Origin: Maribacter sp044594925
GTDB taxonomy: Bacteria > Bacteroidota > Bacteroidia > Flavobacteriales > Flavobacteriaceae
Direction: 5' to 3'
Length of the DNA: 64,000 nt
Assembly (NCBI RefSeq): GCF_044594925.1
Contig: NZ_CP138991.1
Coordinates: 1,054,001 to 1,118,000, forward strand
The notes under the pieces were generated by a model. That model saw only the letters and a list, made by a program, of their open reading frames with translations, was not told the origin of the DNA and did not search any database. Each line of letters begins with the position of its first letter. Position 1 is the stretch's first letter. Positions 53,709 through 62,616 of the stretch are shown piece after piece. The position numbers and the translations under genes are program-made.

Positions 53709-55436
53709 ATGAATATGAAAACATCAGATTTCGAAGCGCTTAAAACTTTGGATGAAGAACAGTTGCCTGTAGCCAAACACAAATTACACGATTGGACCCA
53801 TTTTGCCGGTTTATACGCTGCAGAACATGTCGCAGCCACGGAATTCGTTATTGGGGCTACTTTTGTTGCCCTAGGCGCAAAAACCATGGATATTATCCTT
53901 GGCTTATTGATTGGTAATATTTTGGCAGTATTGAGCTGGCGTTTTATCACATCCCCTATTGCTGTCGATACGCGTCTAAGCCTCTACACCTATTTGAATA
54001 AGATTGCTGGTGATTCAATGACCAAGCTTTACAATTGGGCCAACGTCGTTATCTTTTCGGTGATTTCGGCCGCTATGATAACGGTTTCGTCAACGGCGGT
54101 TCGTTTTGCTTTTGATATTCCCGCACAGCTCAATTGGTATCCTACCAATGCCTGGTTTATAGTTATCGTTTTAGCGGTGGGCATCGTTGTAGTTTCCATT
54201 GCGCTCTACGGTTTTAATGCTGTTTCCGAATTTTCGGGCATCTGTGCGCCTTGGCTGTTTGTAATGTTCACAAGCGGTGCCATGGTACTCCTTCCCGCCC
54301 TCTCTTTGGATGTGTTGGATAAAACCTTACCTGCTGGATGGGGCGATTTTATGACCCTTGGCGACCAAAGTATATGGACAGGTATCAATAGCGATGGCAA
54401 ACCGGGAATAGGTCTGGTAGAGGTTATCGGTTTTGGATGGGCGGCCAATACCATTACCCATTTTGGACTAATAGATATGGCCCTACTTCGTTTTGCAAAA
54501 AAGAAAAACTACGGTTATGCTACCAGTACGGGGATGATGTTCGGTCACTATGTGGCATGGATAGCTGCCGGAATCATGGGTGCCGGTGCGGCGGTTATAT
54601 TAGGAAAATCTATCGTAGAACTTGACCCGGGTGATGTAGCTTATTATGCCCTTGGATGGTCTGGTTTTGTCATTGTTATTGTAGCAGGATGGACGACTGC
54701 CATTACGAATTTATATAGAGCAGGTTTGGCCGCACAAGCTATTTTCTTTAATCATTCTAGAAAGAAAACGACTATCATAGTGGGTATGGTGACGGTAGGT
54801 ATCGCCTGCTTCCCTTTTGTGTTCTCACAAATACTACCACTACTCACTTATGCGGGGTTGCTGGTTGTTCCTGTAGGAGCTATTGTATTTGCAGAACATC
54901 AAATTTTTCCACGGATTGGCTATACACGCTACTGGTCTTCCTACCGTAAACTAAGCTTTAGCATGCCTGCCGTCGCCGCATGGGGCTTAGGCTTGGTATT
55001 TGGTTTTGGTTTAAATTTCTTAGATGTGATTTCCTTTTATTACTTGTTTATCCCTACTTGGTTTTTCACTATCGCCGTGTATACCCTACTAGCTTCTAAA
55101 TACGGAGCGAAAGAGAAATACGAAGAGGAAGCAAAGGAAGAAGAGGTTCGGCAGGAAACCATTGTGCGTTTTCAAGCAGAACAGGCAAAGCATGAGACTG
55201 TGCATATAAAGGATACGTCTATATTGACAAAAGGGTTAAAATTTATCGCTATTTCAGCTTTGATAGCTACCCTAGTTCTGGCATGTAATGTTTTATTTGG
55301 GAGTGCTTCGGAAGCCAATTATATCGAAAATCGCGAACTCTTTTATACCTATGCATTTGTTTGTACGCTCGTTTATTTCGTACTCGCTTACTGGGCACTA
55401 AAACGCGGAAAGCGAACTACTTCGGAACAGAACTAA
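53709..55436 (+). CDS. NCS1-family nucleobase:cation symporter-like permease
   Basis: 575 residues with about 12 membrane helices. Signature regions are IGATFVALGAKTMDIILGLLIGNILAVLSWRF, then WANVVIFSVISAAMITVSSTAVRF and WTTAITNLYRAGLAAQAI. NCS1 proteins import purines, pyrimidines, thiamine or hydantoins with Na+ or H+. A long charged cytoplasmic segment (EEEAKEEEVRQETI) lies between helices near the C-terminus. Upstream of a mannitol dehydrogenase family gene with about 90 bases between; a functional link is unproven. Confidence 0.82.
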   Translation: MNMKTSDFEALKTLDEEQLPVAKHKLHDWTHFAGLYAAEHVAATEFVIGATFVALGAKTMDIILGLLIGNILAVLSWRFITSPIAVDTRLSLYTYLNKIAGDSMTKLYNWANVVIFSVISAAMITVSSTAVRFAFDIPAQLNWYPTNAWFIVIVLAVGIVVVSIALYGFNAVSEFSGICAPWLFVMFTSGAMVLLPALSLDVLDKTLPAGWGDFMTLGDQSIWTGINSDGKPGIGLVEVIGFGWAANTITHFGLIDMALLRFAKKKNYGYATSTGMMFGHYVAWIAAGIMGAGAAVILGKSIVELDPGDVAYYALGWSGFVIVIVAGWTTAITNLYRAGLAAQAIFFNHSRKKTTIIVGMVTVGIACFPFVFSQILPLLTYAGLLVVPVGAIVFAEHQIFPRIGYTRYWSSYRKLSFSMPAVAAWGLGLVFGFGLNFLDVISFYYLFIPTWFFTIAVYTLLASKYGAKEKYEEEAKEEEVRQETIVRFQAEQAKHETVHIKDTSILTKGLKFIAISALIATLVLACNVLFGSASEANYIENRELFYTYAFVCTLVYFVLAYWALKRGKRTTSEQN

Positions 55437-55525
55437 AAAATATTTTGAGGAAAACATTTTAATTTCGAGACAGATTTCGGTAAAGCTAAATTCTCGATTA
55501 TCAAGCTTAAAATAGTGGCATAAGT

Positions 55526-57004
55526 ATGGAAAGACCAATTCAACTCAATCAGAATAATTTAGAAGCACTAGGCAGTCATATTCCGGTACCCAATTATAAT
55601 CGGAATTCAGCAACAGCGGACATCGTACATATAGGAGTTGGCGGATTCCACAGGTCACACCTCGCCTATTATCTACACCTTTTAAAAAATGACGGCGAGA
55701 CCTCCTCACTATGTGGAATCGGTTTACGCGAAGCAGATGCCAAACTCCATGATATTTTCAAAGAACAAGACCATTTGTATGCGCTTATGGTCAAACATCC
55801 TGACGGAAAAATAACACCCGAGATTATTGGTTCTATAGTCGATTTTAAAATGGGAACGAGCGACCCTGAACCTGTCATCTCCCAAATGGCACATGCCAAT
55901 ACTAAAATAGTATCGCTGACCATTACCGAGGGGGGATATAATTTTAATCCTACAACGGGAGCATTTAATTTTGAGAACCCGGACATACAACACGAACTGC
56001 GTCATCCCAGCGATCCTATAACTGTGTACGGATTTCTCTGTGCCGCCCTAAAAAGACGGCGCGATGCAAGTCTGCCTGCTTTTACAATCATGTCCTGTGA
56101 TAATATTGAACATAATGGAGACATGGCGCGCAAGATGCTGCTCGCTTTTGCGGAAGTTCAAAACCCTGAACTAGCTCAATGGATAGCTGAGGAAGTACGT
56201 TTTCCCAATAGTATGGTAGATCGCATTACACCAGTTACCACCCCTTCGGATATAGAAATCTTAGCCCAAAATTTTGATGTACGAGATGCCTGGCCTGTAA
56301 CTTGTGAACCTTTTATACAATGGGTGGTAGAAGATAAATTCTCTAATGGCAGACCCGCTTTAGAAAAAGTAGGCGTACAATTTGTAGCCGATGTAGGACC
56401 CTATGAGAAGATGAAATTGCGATTGCTTAATGCTGGGCATTCCGTTTTAGGCTTATTAGGCGCACTGCATGGTTACCCCACCATTAACGCCTGTGTAGAG
56501 GACCATGTATTTGCAAAATATATACGCGCCTTTCTGGACCAAGAGGTCACTCCAGTGTTGGGACCTATTGCCGGTATTGATTTGGAGGAGTATAAAACCA
56601 GCCTCCTAGAACGTTTTGCAAACCCGAACATCAAAGATAGCGTCAGCCGTATTTGTTCGGAAAGTGCAGCCAAACTACCTAAGTTTTTAATTCCTACGAT
56701 ACATGAAAATCTAGCAATAGGCGGAAACATCAAATTAGCCACTTTAGTCATCGCCGCTTGGTGTTATTACAGTGACAAACAGAAAGACCAAAGCGGAGCG
56801 CCTTTAGAAATTTTAGATGCTATGAAAGGTAAATTGCATGACGCCGCCAAAGAAACACCCAATAATACATTGGCTTTTATTGAGCAGGAATCACTCTTCG
56901 GTACACTTGCTAAAAATGAACGCTTTACTACCACATATAAAAATATGCTAGCCAAACTTTATACGACGGAGGGTGTTAAGAAAGTTATGGAGGAAATATC
57001 CTAA
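55526..57004 (+). CDS. Mannitol dehydrogenase / fructuronate reductase family oxidoreductase
   Basis: 492 residues, normal for the long-chain mannitol dehydrogenase family. The NAD-binding N-terminus is IVHIGVGGFHRSHLAYYL. Catalytic-region motifs are SCDNIEHNGDMARKMLLAFA, FPNSMVDRITPVT, PFIQWVVEDKFSNGRP and PYEKMKLRLLNAGHSVLG with the Lys-x4-Asn-x2-His core. It reduces keto-sugars or keto-sugar acids such as fructose or fructuronate. The upstream permease may be co-transcribed. Confidence 0.88.
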   Translation: MERPIQLNQNNLEALGSHIPVPNYNRNSATADIVHIGVGGFHRSHLAYYLHLLKNDGETSSLCGIGLREADAKLHDIFKEQDHLYALMVKHPDGKITPEIIGSIVDFKMGTSDPEPVISQMAHANTKIVSLTITEGGYNFNPTTGAFNFENPDIQHELRHPSDPITVYGFLCAALKRRRDASLPAFTIMSCDNIEHNGDMARKMLLAFAEVQNPELAQWIAEEVRFPNSMVDRITPVTTPSDIEILAQNFDVRDAWPVTCEPFIQWVVEDKFSNGRPALEKVGVQFVADVGPYEKMKLRLLNAGHSVLGLLGALHGYPTINACVEDHVFAKYIRAFLDQEVTPVLGPIAGIDLEEYKTSLLERFANPNIKDSVSRICSESAAKLPKFLIPTIHENLAIGGNIKLATLVIAAWCYYSDKQKDQSGAPLEILDAMKGKLHDAAKETPNNTLAFIEQESLFGTLAKNERFTTTYKNMLAKLYTTEGVKKVMEEIS

Positions 57005-57019
57005 AAACGTACTTTTAAT

Positions 57020-57072
57020 TGATTTATAAAAATAATACTCTCCGTGGGATTAAAGCAAAGAATTAGTCGCTA
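57020..57072 (+). repeat. Short dispersed repeat, second copy
   Basis: TATAAAAATAATACTCTCC, GTGGGATTAAAG and GAATTAGTCGC match 53566-53612. The rest of this 200-base gap shows no gene. Confidence 0.45.
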
Positions 57073-57209
57073 TTCTAATGAGGGCTTGTAGGCTACCAGC
57101 ATTGTATTTAGCCCGCGATGAAATAACTAGCTCAATTAATTACCGTATTATTGAAATCTAACTGTAACAACTAGCAAAACAGGGCATCTTTGGAGAAAGA
57201 AATAAAAAC

Positions 57210-57695
57210 GTGAAAAATCTATTTCCTATTATCGTCTTTACACTTTCAGTAACCTGCTTTGGTCAAAATGTTACAGTGGAAGATTTAGAAATGGCCATTG
57301 GAAATTGGGAAGGCAGCATTACCTATATCGATTATCAAAGTAATAAACCTTTTACAATGCCCGCCAACCTGAGGGTGGAACAAGGCAAGAACGCCTATAC
57401 CATGATATTGAACAATAGCTATCCTAACGAGCCAAAAGCGAACAGTTCCGATAAGATTAAAATGTCTAAAGATGGTTCCTTTTTAAACAAGCATCAGGTA
57501 ACAACAAGAACAAAATCCAAAAACAACGGTGTTGAACTACAAACGGAACACGAAAGTAAGGATGCTGGTAAAAAAGCTTTGATACGTTATACCTACCGCA
57601 TAGGTCCGGAGATATTTATGATACGTAAAGAGGTTCAGTTCAAAGCACAGAACAATTGGCTAAAGCGAAGTGAATACAGCTACACCAGGAAATAG
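57210..57695 (+). CDS. Secreted hypothetical protein
   Basis: 161 residues from GTG at 57210, which follows AATAAAAAC. A signal peptide (about 1-17, FPIIVFTLSVTCFG) precedes a mostly beta protein with AIGNWEGSITYIDYQSNKP, suggesting a lipocalin-like or small beta-barrel fold. No enzyme motif is recognised. Monocistronic. Confidence 0.7.
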   Translation: MKNLFPIIVFTLSVTCFGQNVTVEDLEMAIGNWEGSITYIDYQSNKPFTMPANLRVEQGKNAYTMILNNSYPNEPKANSSDKIKMSKDGSFLNKHQVTTRTKSKNNGVELQTEHESKDAGKKALIRYTYRIGPEIFMIRKEVQFKAQNNWLKRSEYSYTRK

Positions 57696-57770
57696 GAAAT
57701 TTACCTGATCTAAAAAATTGACCCTGGCCAGAAGCAAAATCGTATTCATTAAAACTAAAGTTTATGTAGA

Positions 57771-58589
57771 TTATCCACCAACAGAGCCCAATTCAATACC
57801 TTCGGAATAGGCCACTCTTATATTGTTCTCATGGAACACCTGTTTAACGGTTCTATGGGATTCAAACGTAGCTTCCCAATAATCATCCGGTCGTACGTAA
57901 GGGCGTATGGCCAAGATAACATTATGGCTATCAAAATTCTCGATTCCTATTTCCGGAGCAGGTTCATCTAGTACCAAGGGGTTTTTTTTGAGTGCTTCTT
58001 GAATAAGCTGTTGCACTTTGGGAAAGCTTTCTTCATAGGGCATATGGGCATTTAGCTCCAACCGAACCAAGCCTTTTTTAGAAAAATTGGTCACTACGCC
58101 ATCGGTTATTTTTGCATTGGGAACGATTAAGGTCTTATTCCCGGGAGTTATTAATATGGTATTGAAAATCCCTATTTCCTCCACCTTTCCAAAGCTATCA
58201 TCTACTTGAATCCAATCATGGGCCTTATAAGGTTTTAGGAACAGGATAAGGATACCTGAAGCAAAATTCCCCAAACTACCTTGTAAGGACAGTCCTATAG
58301 CAAAACCCATAGCGGCAACAATGGTGACTAATCCTGATAGTTCCACGCCTAAAATAGAAACGGCTATCAGTAGTAAGACAATTTTTAAGGTGGTCGCCAC
58401 CAAGGAAACAATAAAGGGCCGCATGGTATCCGAAATACTCAATTTCGTCAAAGACTTACCCAAAAGTGCATCTACTTTTTTTAGTAGTTTAAAACCTATC
58501 CACAGCAAAAGAATGGCTGCGAAAACTCTGGGAGCATAGGAAATAGCGTTATCAATGATAATTTGGGTGTACTGTTCTATTTTATCCAT
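57771..58589 (-). CDS. MscS-family mechanosensitive channel
   Basis: 272 residues, three membrane helices in the N-terminal half. The pore helix and vestibule are LVTIVAAMGFAIGLSLQGSLGNFASGILILFLKPYKAHDWIQVDDSFGKVEEIGIFNTILITPGNKTLIVPNAKI, the MscS signature. The C-terminal domain ends NNIRVAYSEGIELGSVGG. It opens on osmotic downshock to release solutes. Normal MscS length. Confidence 0.93.
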   Translation of the reverse strand: MDKIEQYTQIIIDNAISYAPRVFAAILLLWIGFKLLKKVDALLGKSLTKLSISDTMRPFIVSLVATTLKIVLLLIAVSILGVELSGLVTIVAAMGFAIGLSLQGSLGNFASGILILFLKPYKAHDWIQVDDSFGKVEEIGIFNTILITPGNKTLIVPNAKITDGVVTNFSKKGLVRLELNAHMPYEESFPKVQQLIQEALKKNPLVLDEPAPEIGIENFDSHNVILAIRPYVRPDDYWEATFESHRTVKQVFHENNIRVAYSEGIELGSVGG

Positions 58590-58851
58590 GGGTGCTAATT
58601 AATACCTTAAAAATAAGGGTTTTTTGTTTTGAAGTTTGTTCCCTCTGTTTATAAAGGACTGCATCTGGCTGATATTCCTTTAGAATTAACGGTGCATGCT
58701 AACCTTGAAACAAGTTATTTTTTTACAGAGGCAAAAATCTTCAGCACTAACAAACTTCCATTGGTCTACAGTAAGTGGTAAACCGTCGCTGTGTGGCATA
58801 ACGATGTAACGGTCCTCCCCTACCTTAGCAAAAAACTTAACCTAAGAAATC

Positions 58852-59253
58852 ATGAAATCGAACAAAATTATTTTTAGAATTTGTCTTGCTGTTTTTTCCA
58901 TTGCTATTATCGGATCTATAGTGAATTCGATTATTAATTATGAAACGGTGGTCACCACTTTTGAGAATCTGGGCTATCCCGTTTATCTCATACATTTACT
59001 AGGTGTCGCCCAATCTTTAGGCTTAATCCTATTACTAGTTAATAAAGACCAATATTTGGTTGAATGGGTTTATGCGGCTTTTTTCCTAAACTTTATTTTG
59101 GGCTGCTTTGCGCACTTGGCTGTAGAAAGTGCCAATGGGGCATCTGCAGTAGTTTGTATTGTTATTCTTTTGGTTACCTACGTGCAATCTAAGAAAGTTA
59201 GGGAGTATAGCGGGGAAAGTACAACGAGTATAAAGCCAAATTTTACCAATTGA
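58852..59253 (+). CDS. DoxX-like four-helix membrane protein
   Basis: 133 residues, four hydrophobic helices (about 8-28, 44-61, 70-92, 96-110). The pattern FENLGYPVYLIHLLGVAQSLGLILLL and FILGCFAHLAVESANG suits DoxX-like proteins. Third DoxX-like gene in the window; not close in sequence to the other two. Function unknown. A terminator hairpin follows at 59324. Confidence 0.8.
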   Translation: MKSNKIIFRICLAVFSIAIIGSIVNSIINYETVVTTFENLGYPVYLIHLLGVAQSLGLILLLVNKDQYLVEWVYAAFFLNFILGCFAHLAVESANGASAVVCIVILLVTYVQSKKVREYSGESTTSIKPNFTN

Positions 59254-59323
59254 AATAAAATACTACCATTTTAAGAATTTGCTAATTTAGCCCGTAACTA
59301 CACTCAATTATTACGTAATGGTT

Positions 59324-59350
59324 TGGCCCGTCTATGACGGGCCATTCCTA
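59324..59350 (+). terminator. Terminator hairpin after the DoxX-like gene
   Basis: TGGCCCGTC (59324-59332) and GACGGGCCA (59336-59344), 3-base loop, then T-rich sequence; 71 bases past the stop. Confidence 0.72.
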
Positions 59351-59413
59351 TTTTATGGATTTTGCTATGGTAACATCAACATATGTAATAGTCTAAATTT
59401 ACTCCTATTTAAT

Positions 59414-59512
59414 AAACTACCCCGGGGTAAACCCGCGAGGCATTCGTAAGAAATGTATATTTAATTTGGAAGCAAGCCTTGGAGTATTATACCCTTTGGC
59501 GGTGCCAATTAA
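59414..59512 (-). repeat. Family B dispersed repeat, reverse orientation
   Basis: The + strand reads ACTACCCCGGGGTAAACCC, GCGAGGCATTCG and GCAAGCCTTGGAGTATTATAC, the reverse of the copy at 60543. The gap up to the MarR gene holds no gene. Confidence 0.65.
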
Positions 59513-59580
59513 AAAGATTACAGCAAATCATTTTATGCAGTTAACTGCGTATTTAATATCTTTATAACAGATAAGTTACT

Positions 59581-60072
59581 ATGGAGAACGATTTAGTAAA
59601 GTTATTGGGCTATGCCAATCTAGATACCCGATTAAAGCGTATTAGTGATAAAATGTCCCACAGCCTACGGGCCATGTACCATGAGCTTCAATTAGATACG
59701 GAACCCAACTGGTATTTGGTGTTATGGATCGTTCAGGACAAACCTGGTGTCTCGGTTATGGAAATTGCATCAAGCTTACAGTTCACCCATCAATCTGTGA
59801 TGAAAATGACCTCGAAAATGATGGCCAAAGGGTATCTCGAAAGGGAAAAAGACCCCTTAGATAAACGAAAGACCATCTTTTATCTTACCCAAAAAGCAAC
59901 TGACAAAATGCCCTTGTTCACGCATATATGGGAAATAGGAAAAACTGTAACACTAGAACTACTCCAAGGAAATACCGAAATTATGCAGCACTTGGAGCGG
60001 CTAGAGAAGAATCTAGAAAACAGATCCTTTGGAGAACGTATCTCTGAAAACCTTAAAAAACAGCACTCATGA
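59581..60072 (+). CDS. MarR-family regulator
   Basis: 163 residues. Winged-helix core: LVLWIVQDKPGVSVMEIASSLQFTHQSVMKMTSKMMAKGYLEREKDPLDKRKTIFYLT, the MarR signature. It has no cysteine at all, so it cannot work like the cysteine-based OhrR regulators, although an OsmC-like gene follows with a four-base overlap (ATGA). It probably represses this pair; ligand unknown. The start is the first ATG after the family B gap. Confidence 0.88.
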   Translation: MENDLVKLLGYANLDTRLKRISDKMSHSLRAMYHELQLDTEPNWYLVLWIVQDKPGVSVMEIASSLQFTHQSVMKMTSKMMAKGYLEREKDPLDKRKTIFYLTQKATDKMPLFTHIWEIGKTVTLELLQGNTEIMQHLERLEKNLENRSFGERISENLKKQHS

Positions 60073-60542
60073 AGAAACATCACTATAAAACCATGTTGGA
60101 ATGGACGGGCAATACCGGCGAAGGCACTACCAATTATAAGGCTTATCAAAGAGCTCATGAGATTTCCATAGCAGGAAAAAACCATAACATCATGGGGTCG
60201 TCCGACCCTTCGTTTAGGGGCGATTCATCCCGGTACAATCCAGAGGAACTCTTTCTTTCTTCTATTTCTTCCTGTCATATGCTTTGGTTTTTACACTTGT
60301 GTTCGGTGCACGGGATTACGGTGATGGAATATCGGGATAATGCTATCGGTGTTATGGAAGAGGACAAAAAAGGAAGCGGTCGTTTTACCACAGTTACCCT
60401 GCATCCGCAAGTAATTATTACGGATCCTGATATGGTTCAAAAGGCGAATTCGTTACACAAAGAAGCTAATACCATGTGTTTTATTGCGAATTCCTGTAAT
60501 TTTAAGATTGAACATGAGCCTATAACTGGCGTTAAAGTATAG
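60069..60542 (+). CDS. OsmC-family protein
   Basis: 157 residues. Family motifs are NPEELFLSSISSCHMLWFLHLCSVHGI with the peroxidatic Cys, and NTMCFIANSCNFKIEHEP with the second Cys. OsmC/Ohr proteins reduce organic hydroperoxides; this variant carries SSCHM, as in OsmC-like members. It overlaps the MarR gene by four bases. Confidence 0.88.
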   Translation: MKKHHYKTMLEWTGNTGEGTTNYKAYQRAHEISIAGKNHNIMGSSDPSFRGDSSRYNPEELFLSSISSCHMLWFLHLCSVHGITVMEYRDNAIGVMEEDKKGSGRFTTVTLHPQVIITDPDMVQKANSLHKEANTMCFIANSCNFKIEHEPITGVKV

Positions 60543-60640
60543 TTTACTCGATAATCGAGATTTAAATACTCCAACGCTTGCCTCGAAAGTAAATGGAATT
60601 TTCCTTTTAATGCCTCGCGGGCTTGCCCTGGGGTAGTTAC
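60543..60640 (+). repeat. Family B dispersed repeat, fullest copy
   Basis: TTTACTCGATAATCGAGAT, then ATACTCCAACGCTTGCCTCG, AATGCCTCGCGGGCTTGCCC and GGGGTAG. It starts right after the OsmC-like stop and fills the gap to the next gene. The first part is a palindrome (CTCGATWATCGAG). Confidence 0.78.
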
Positions 60641-60666
60641 CTTAGGCAAACGTATTTATGTGAACA

Positions 60667-61122
60667 ATGGAACTAACTACAAGTATTAAAGATTACATAG
60701 ACCGCAGCGTGCTTTGTTGGCTGGCTACGGTATCGGATACGCAAATGCCCAACGTATCCCCAAAAGAGATATTCACCTATTACGGCACGGATAGTATTAT
60801 TATCGCCAATATCGCCTCACCGCAAACGGTAAAAAACATACAAATCAATTCCCAGGTCTGCATAAGTTTTATAGATGTGCTGGTACAGAAAGGCTATCAA
60901 CTTAAGGGAAAGGCGACCATTATTACATCATCCGACCCGGAATTTGAGGGTATGCAAGCAAAATTACTTTTAATGACCGAAGGTAAATTCCCCTTCCAAA
61001 CCATAACCAAAATCCGTGTGGAACAGGTAAAATCCATTATAGCGCCCAAATATCTGCTTTATCCGGATACCACGGAGAAAGCCCAGATTGCCAGTGCCAA
61101 AAAAACGTATGGCATACCTTAG
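60667..61122 (+). CDS. Pyridoxamine 5'-phosphate oxidase-like flavin-binding protein
   Basis: 151 residues. Split-barrel pattern: DRSVLCWLATVSDTQMPNVSPKEIFTYYGTDSIIIANIASPQTVKNIQ, NSQVCISFIDVLVQKGYQLKGKATII. Typical of small FMN-dependent oxidoreductases of this fold; substrate unknown. Start of a run of small genes on the same strand. Confidence 0.82.
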   Translation: MELTTSIKDYIDRSVLCWLATVSDTQMPNVSPKEIFTYYGTDSIIIANIASPQTVKNIQINSQVCISFIDVLVQKGYQLKGKATIITSSDPEFEGMQAKLLLMTEGKFPFQTITKIRVEQVKSIIAPKYLLYPDTTEKAQIASAKKTYGIP

Positions 61123-61164
61123 GAGCTAAAAAAGGAACAGAAATATTAGTTTTAACAGGTACCT

Positions 61165-61500
61165 ATGAACTACAATAAAAAACGGTTTCGCCCCATACAA
61201 AATACCGATAACGGGGAAACATCGGCTGCGACGGTATTTGAGTACCGCCAAACAGGAGCTATTGTCACGGCAAACTATGAGGGCGGACAAATTATGAAAG
61301 GCCATCTTATCGGTCTGGTACAAACAGATGGTAGCATAGACATGCGCTACCACCAAGTAAACACTAAAGGAGAACTCATGACAGGAATTTGCCATTCCAC
61401 CCCGGAACTAATGGAGAACGGAAAAATACGTCTACATGAACGTTGGGAATGGACCTCTGGGGACAAATCCAAGGGAAGCTCCATCATCGAAGAAATATAA
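61165..61500 (+). CDS. Small beta-rich protein of the kind often annotated 'n-acetylglutamate synthase'
   Basis: 111 residues. VFEYRQTGAIVTANYEGGQIMKGHLIGLVQTDGSIDMRYHQVNTKGELMTGICHSTPELMENGKIRLHERWEWTSGD is all beta strands. Proteins of this type are often labelled n-acetylglutamate synthase in databases, which has no mechanistic basis I can see. Cytoplasmic. It ends about 25 bases before the GNAT start. Confidence 0.7.
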   Translation: MNYNKKRFRPIQNTDNGETSAATVFEYRQTGAIVTANYEGGQIMKGHLIGLVQTDGSIDMRYHQVNTKGELMTGICHSTPELMENGKIRLHERWEWTSGDKSKGSSIIEEI

Positions 61501-61525
61501 CCTTCTAGCTTTAATACAAAGACTG

Positions 61526-62035
61526 ATGAAAATAACAAATAGCACCTCGGCGGATATTCCAAAAATCTTTGAACTGTATGGCATAGCCACGGCCTATATG
61601 CAGTCTAAAAATCAGGTGAGTTGGCCTGAGTTTTCAAAGGAATTGGTACAAACGGAGATTGACGAAAACCAACAATGGAAATTGTTACTAGAGGGTGAAA
61701 TTGCCTGTATATGGGCCACCACACAGACCGATGCCCTTATTTGGGGCGCTAAAGACCTAGAACCTTCACTGTACCTACACCGGATTGCGACCAACCCCCA
61801 CTTTAGGGGCAGAAACTTGGTGAAACAACTTATAGACTGGGCCAATGCACACGGTAAGGCAAAGGGTTTAAGCTTTCTACGTATGGATACGGTGGGCTTG
61901 AACAAAGGACTTATCGGACATTATAAAAAGATGGGGTTTCAGTTTTTAGGTGCTAAAAAGCTTGATGATACTACCGGTTTACCAGCACATTACCAAGAAG
62001 GCGAAGTCTGTCTTTTTCAAAAAGACATTGTATAG
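61526..62035 (+). CDS. GNAT-family N-acetyltransferase
   Basis: 169 residues from ATG at 61526 (MKITNSTSADIPKIFELYG). A longer frame begins at 61436 but would overlap the preceding gene by 65 bases and lacks family likeness, so it is rejected. Acetyl-CoA site: LHRIATNPHFRGRNLVKQLIDWANAHGKAKGLSFLRMDT (the R/Q-x-x-G-x-G/A-like motif is RGRNLVK), then LIGHYKKMGFQFLG. Substrate unknown. Confidence 0.85.
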   Translation: MKITNSTSADIPKIFELYGIATAYMQSKNQVSWPEFSKELVQTEIDENQQWKLLLEGEIACIWATTQTDALIWGAKDLEPSLYLHRIATNPHFRGRNLVKQLIDWANAHGKAKGLSFLRMDTVGLNKGLIGHYKKMGFQFLGAKKLDDTTGLPAHYQEGEVCLFQKDIV

Positions 62036-62081
62036 ATAAAATACGGTTTGCAATAGCGTTTAATTAAAAACGGAGTATAGA

Positions 62082-62369
62082 ATGGAACTACGACCCAACT
62101 GCGAAAACTGTGACAAAGCCCTTCCCAATGGTAGTACAGCGGCTATGATTTGCACCTTTGACTGCACCTTCTGCATAGCCTGTGTAACGGAAATTTTACA
62201 GAACGTATGTCCCAACTGTGGTGGTGGTTTTGAAAAAAGACCCACACGCCCCAAAGCCTTATTACAAAAATACCCCCCTTCGGACACTAAAGTCCTAAAG
62301 CCCGTAGATTTGAAAAAATTTCAAGAAACACTTGAAAAATATAAGGGTGTGGACCCTTCTGAGCGTTAG
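62082..62369 (+). CDS. DUF1272 zinc-finger-like protein
   Basis: 95 residues. The N-terminus MELRPNCENCDKALP, ICTFDCTFCIACV, NVCPNCGGGFEKRP has paired Cys residues suitable for zinc, the mark of DUF1272. A C-terminal helix follows. Role unknown. Confidence 0.87.
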   Translation: MELRPNCENCDKALPNGSTAAMICTFDCTFCIACVTEILQNVCPNCGGGFEKRPTRPKALLQKYPPSDTKVLKPVDLKKFQETLEKYKGVDPSER

Positions 62370-62616
62370 CCAGCATAACATTCCACGCGTTGGTACCTAA
62401 AACATAAATACCAACCTTACGGATTTCCGTAAGGCCTACCCTACCCCTTGTGTTATTTTTAGTGTTAAAAACTTTTGGTAACCTAGCACTAAGTGGCTTT
62501 TGATTAAATGTTAAAACACCGAACTTCGTTACCTGTGCTGAACTCGTTTAAGTAGTAACCGATAAATGAAATAACAACTTCACTTATCTAAACGTTGGCA
62601 ATAATTAGAATAAACT
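62370..62616. other. Intergenic region with hairpin before the DUF262 gene
   Basis: A perfect hairpin, CCTTACGG-ATTT-CCGTAAGG (62415-62434), lacks a U tract. AACGTTGGCAATAATTAG lies just before the DUF262 start. No gene seen. Base composition turns more AT-rich from here. Confidence 0.5.

Noticed and set aside
61436..61525. Upstream start for the GNAT gene
   Set aside because: It would overlap the previous gene by 65 bases and adds residues unlike the family.
1106..62434. CRISPR array
   Set aside because: No regularly spaced short repeats with unique spacers; the repeats seen are dispersed or coding.
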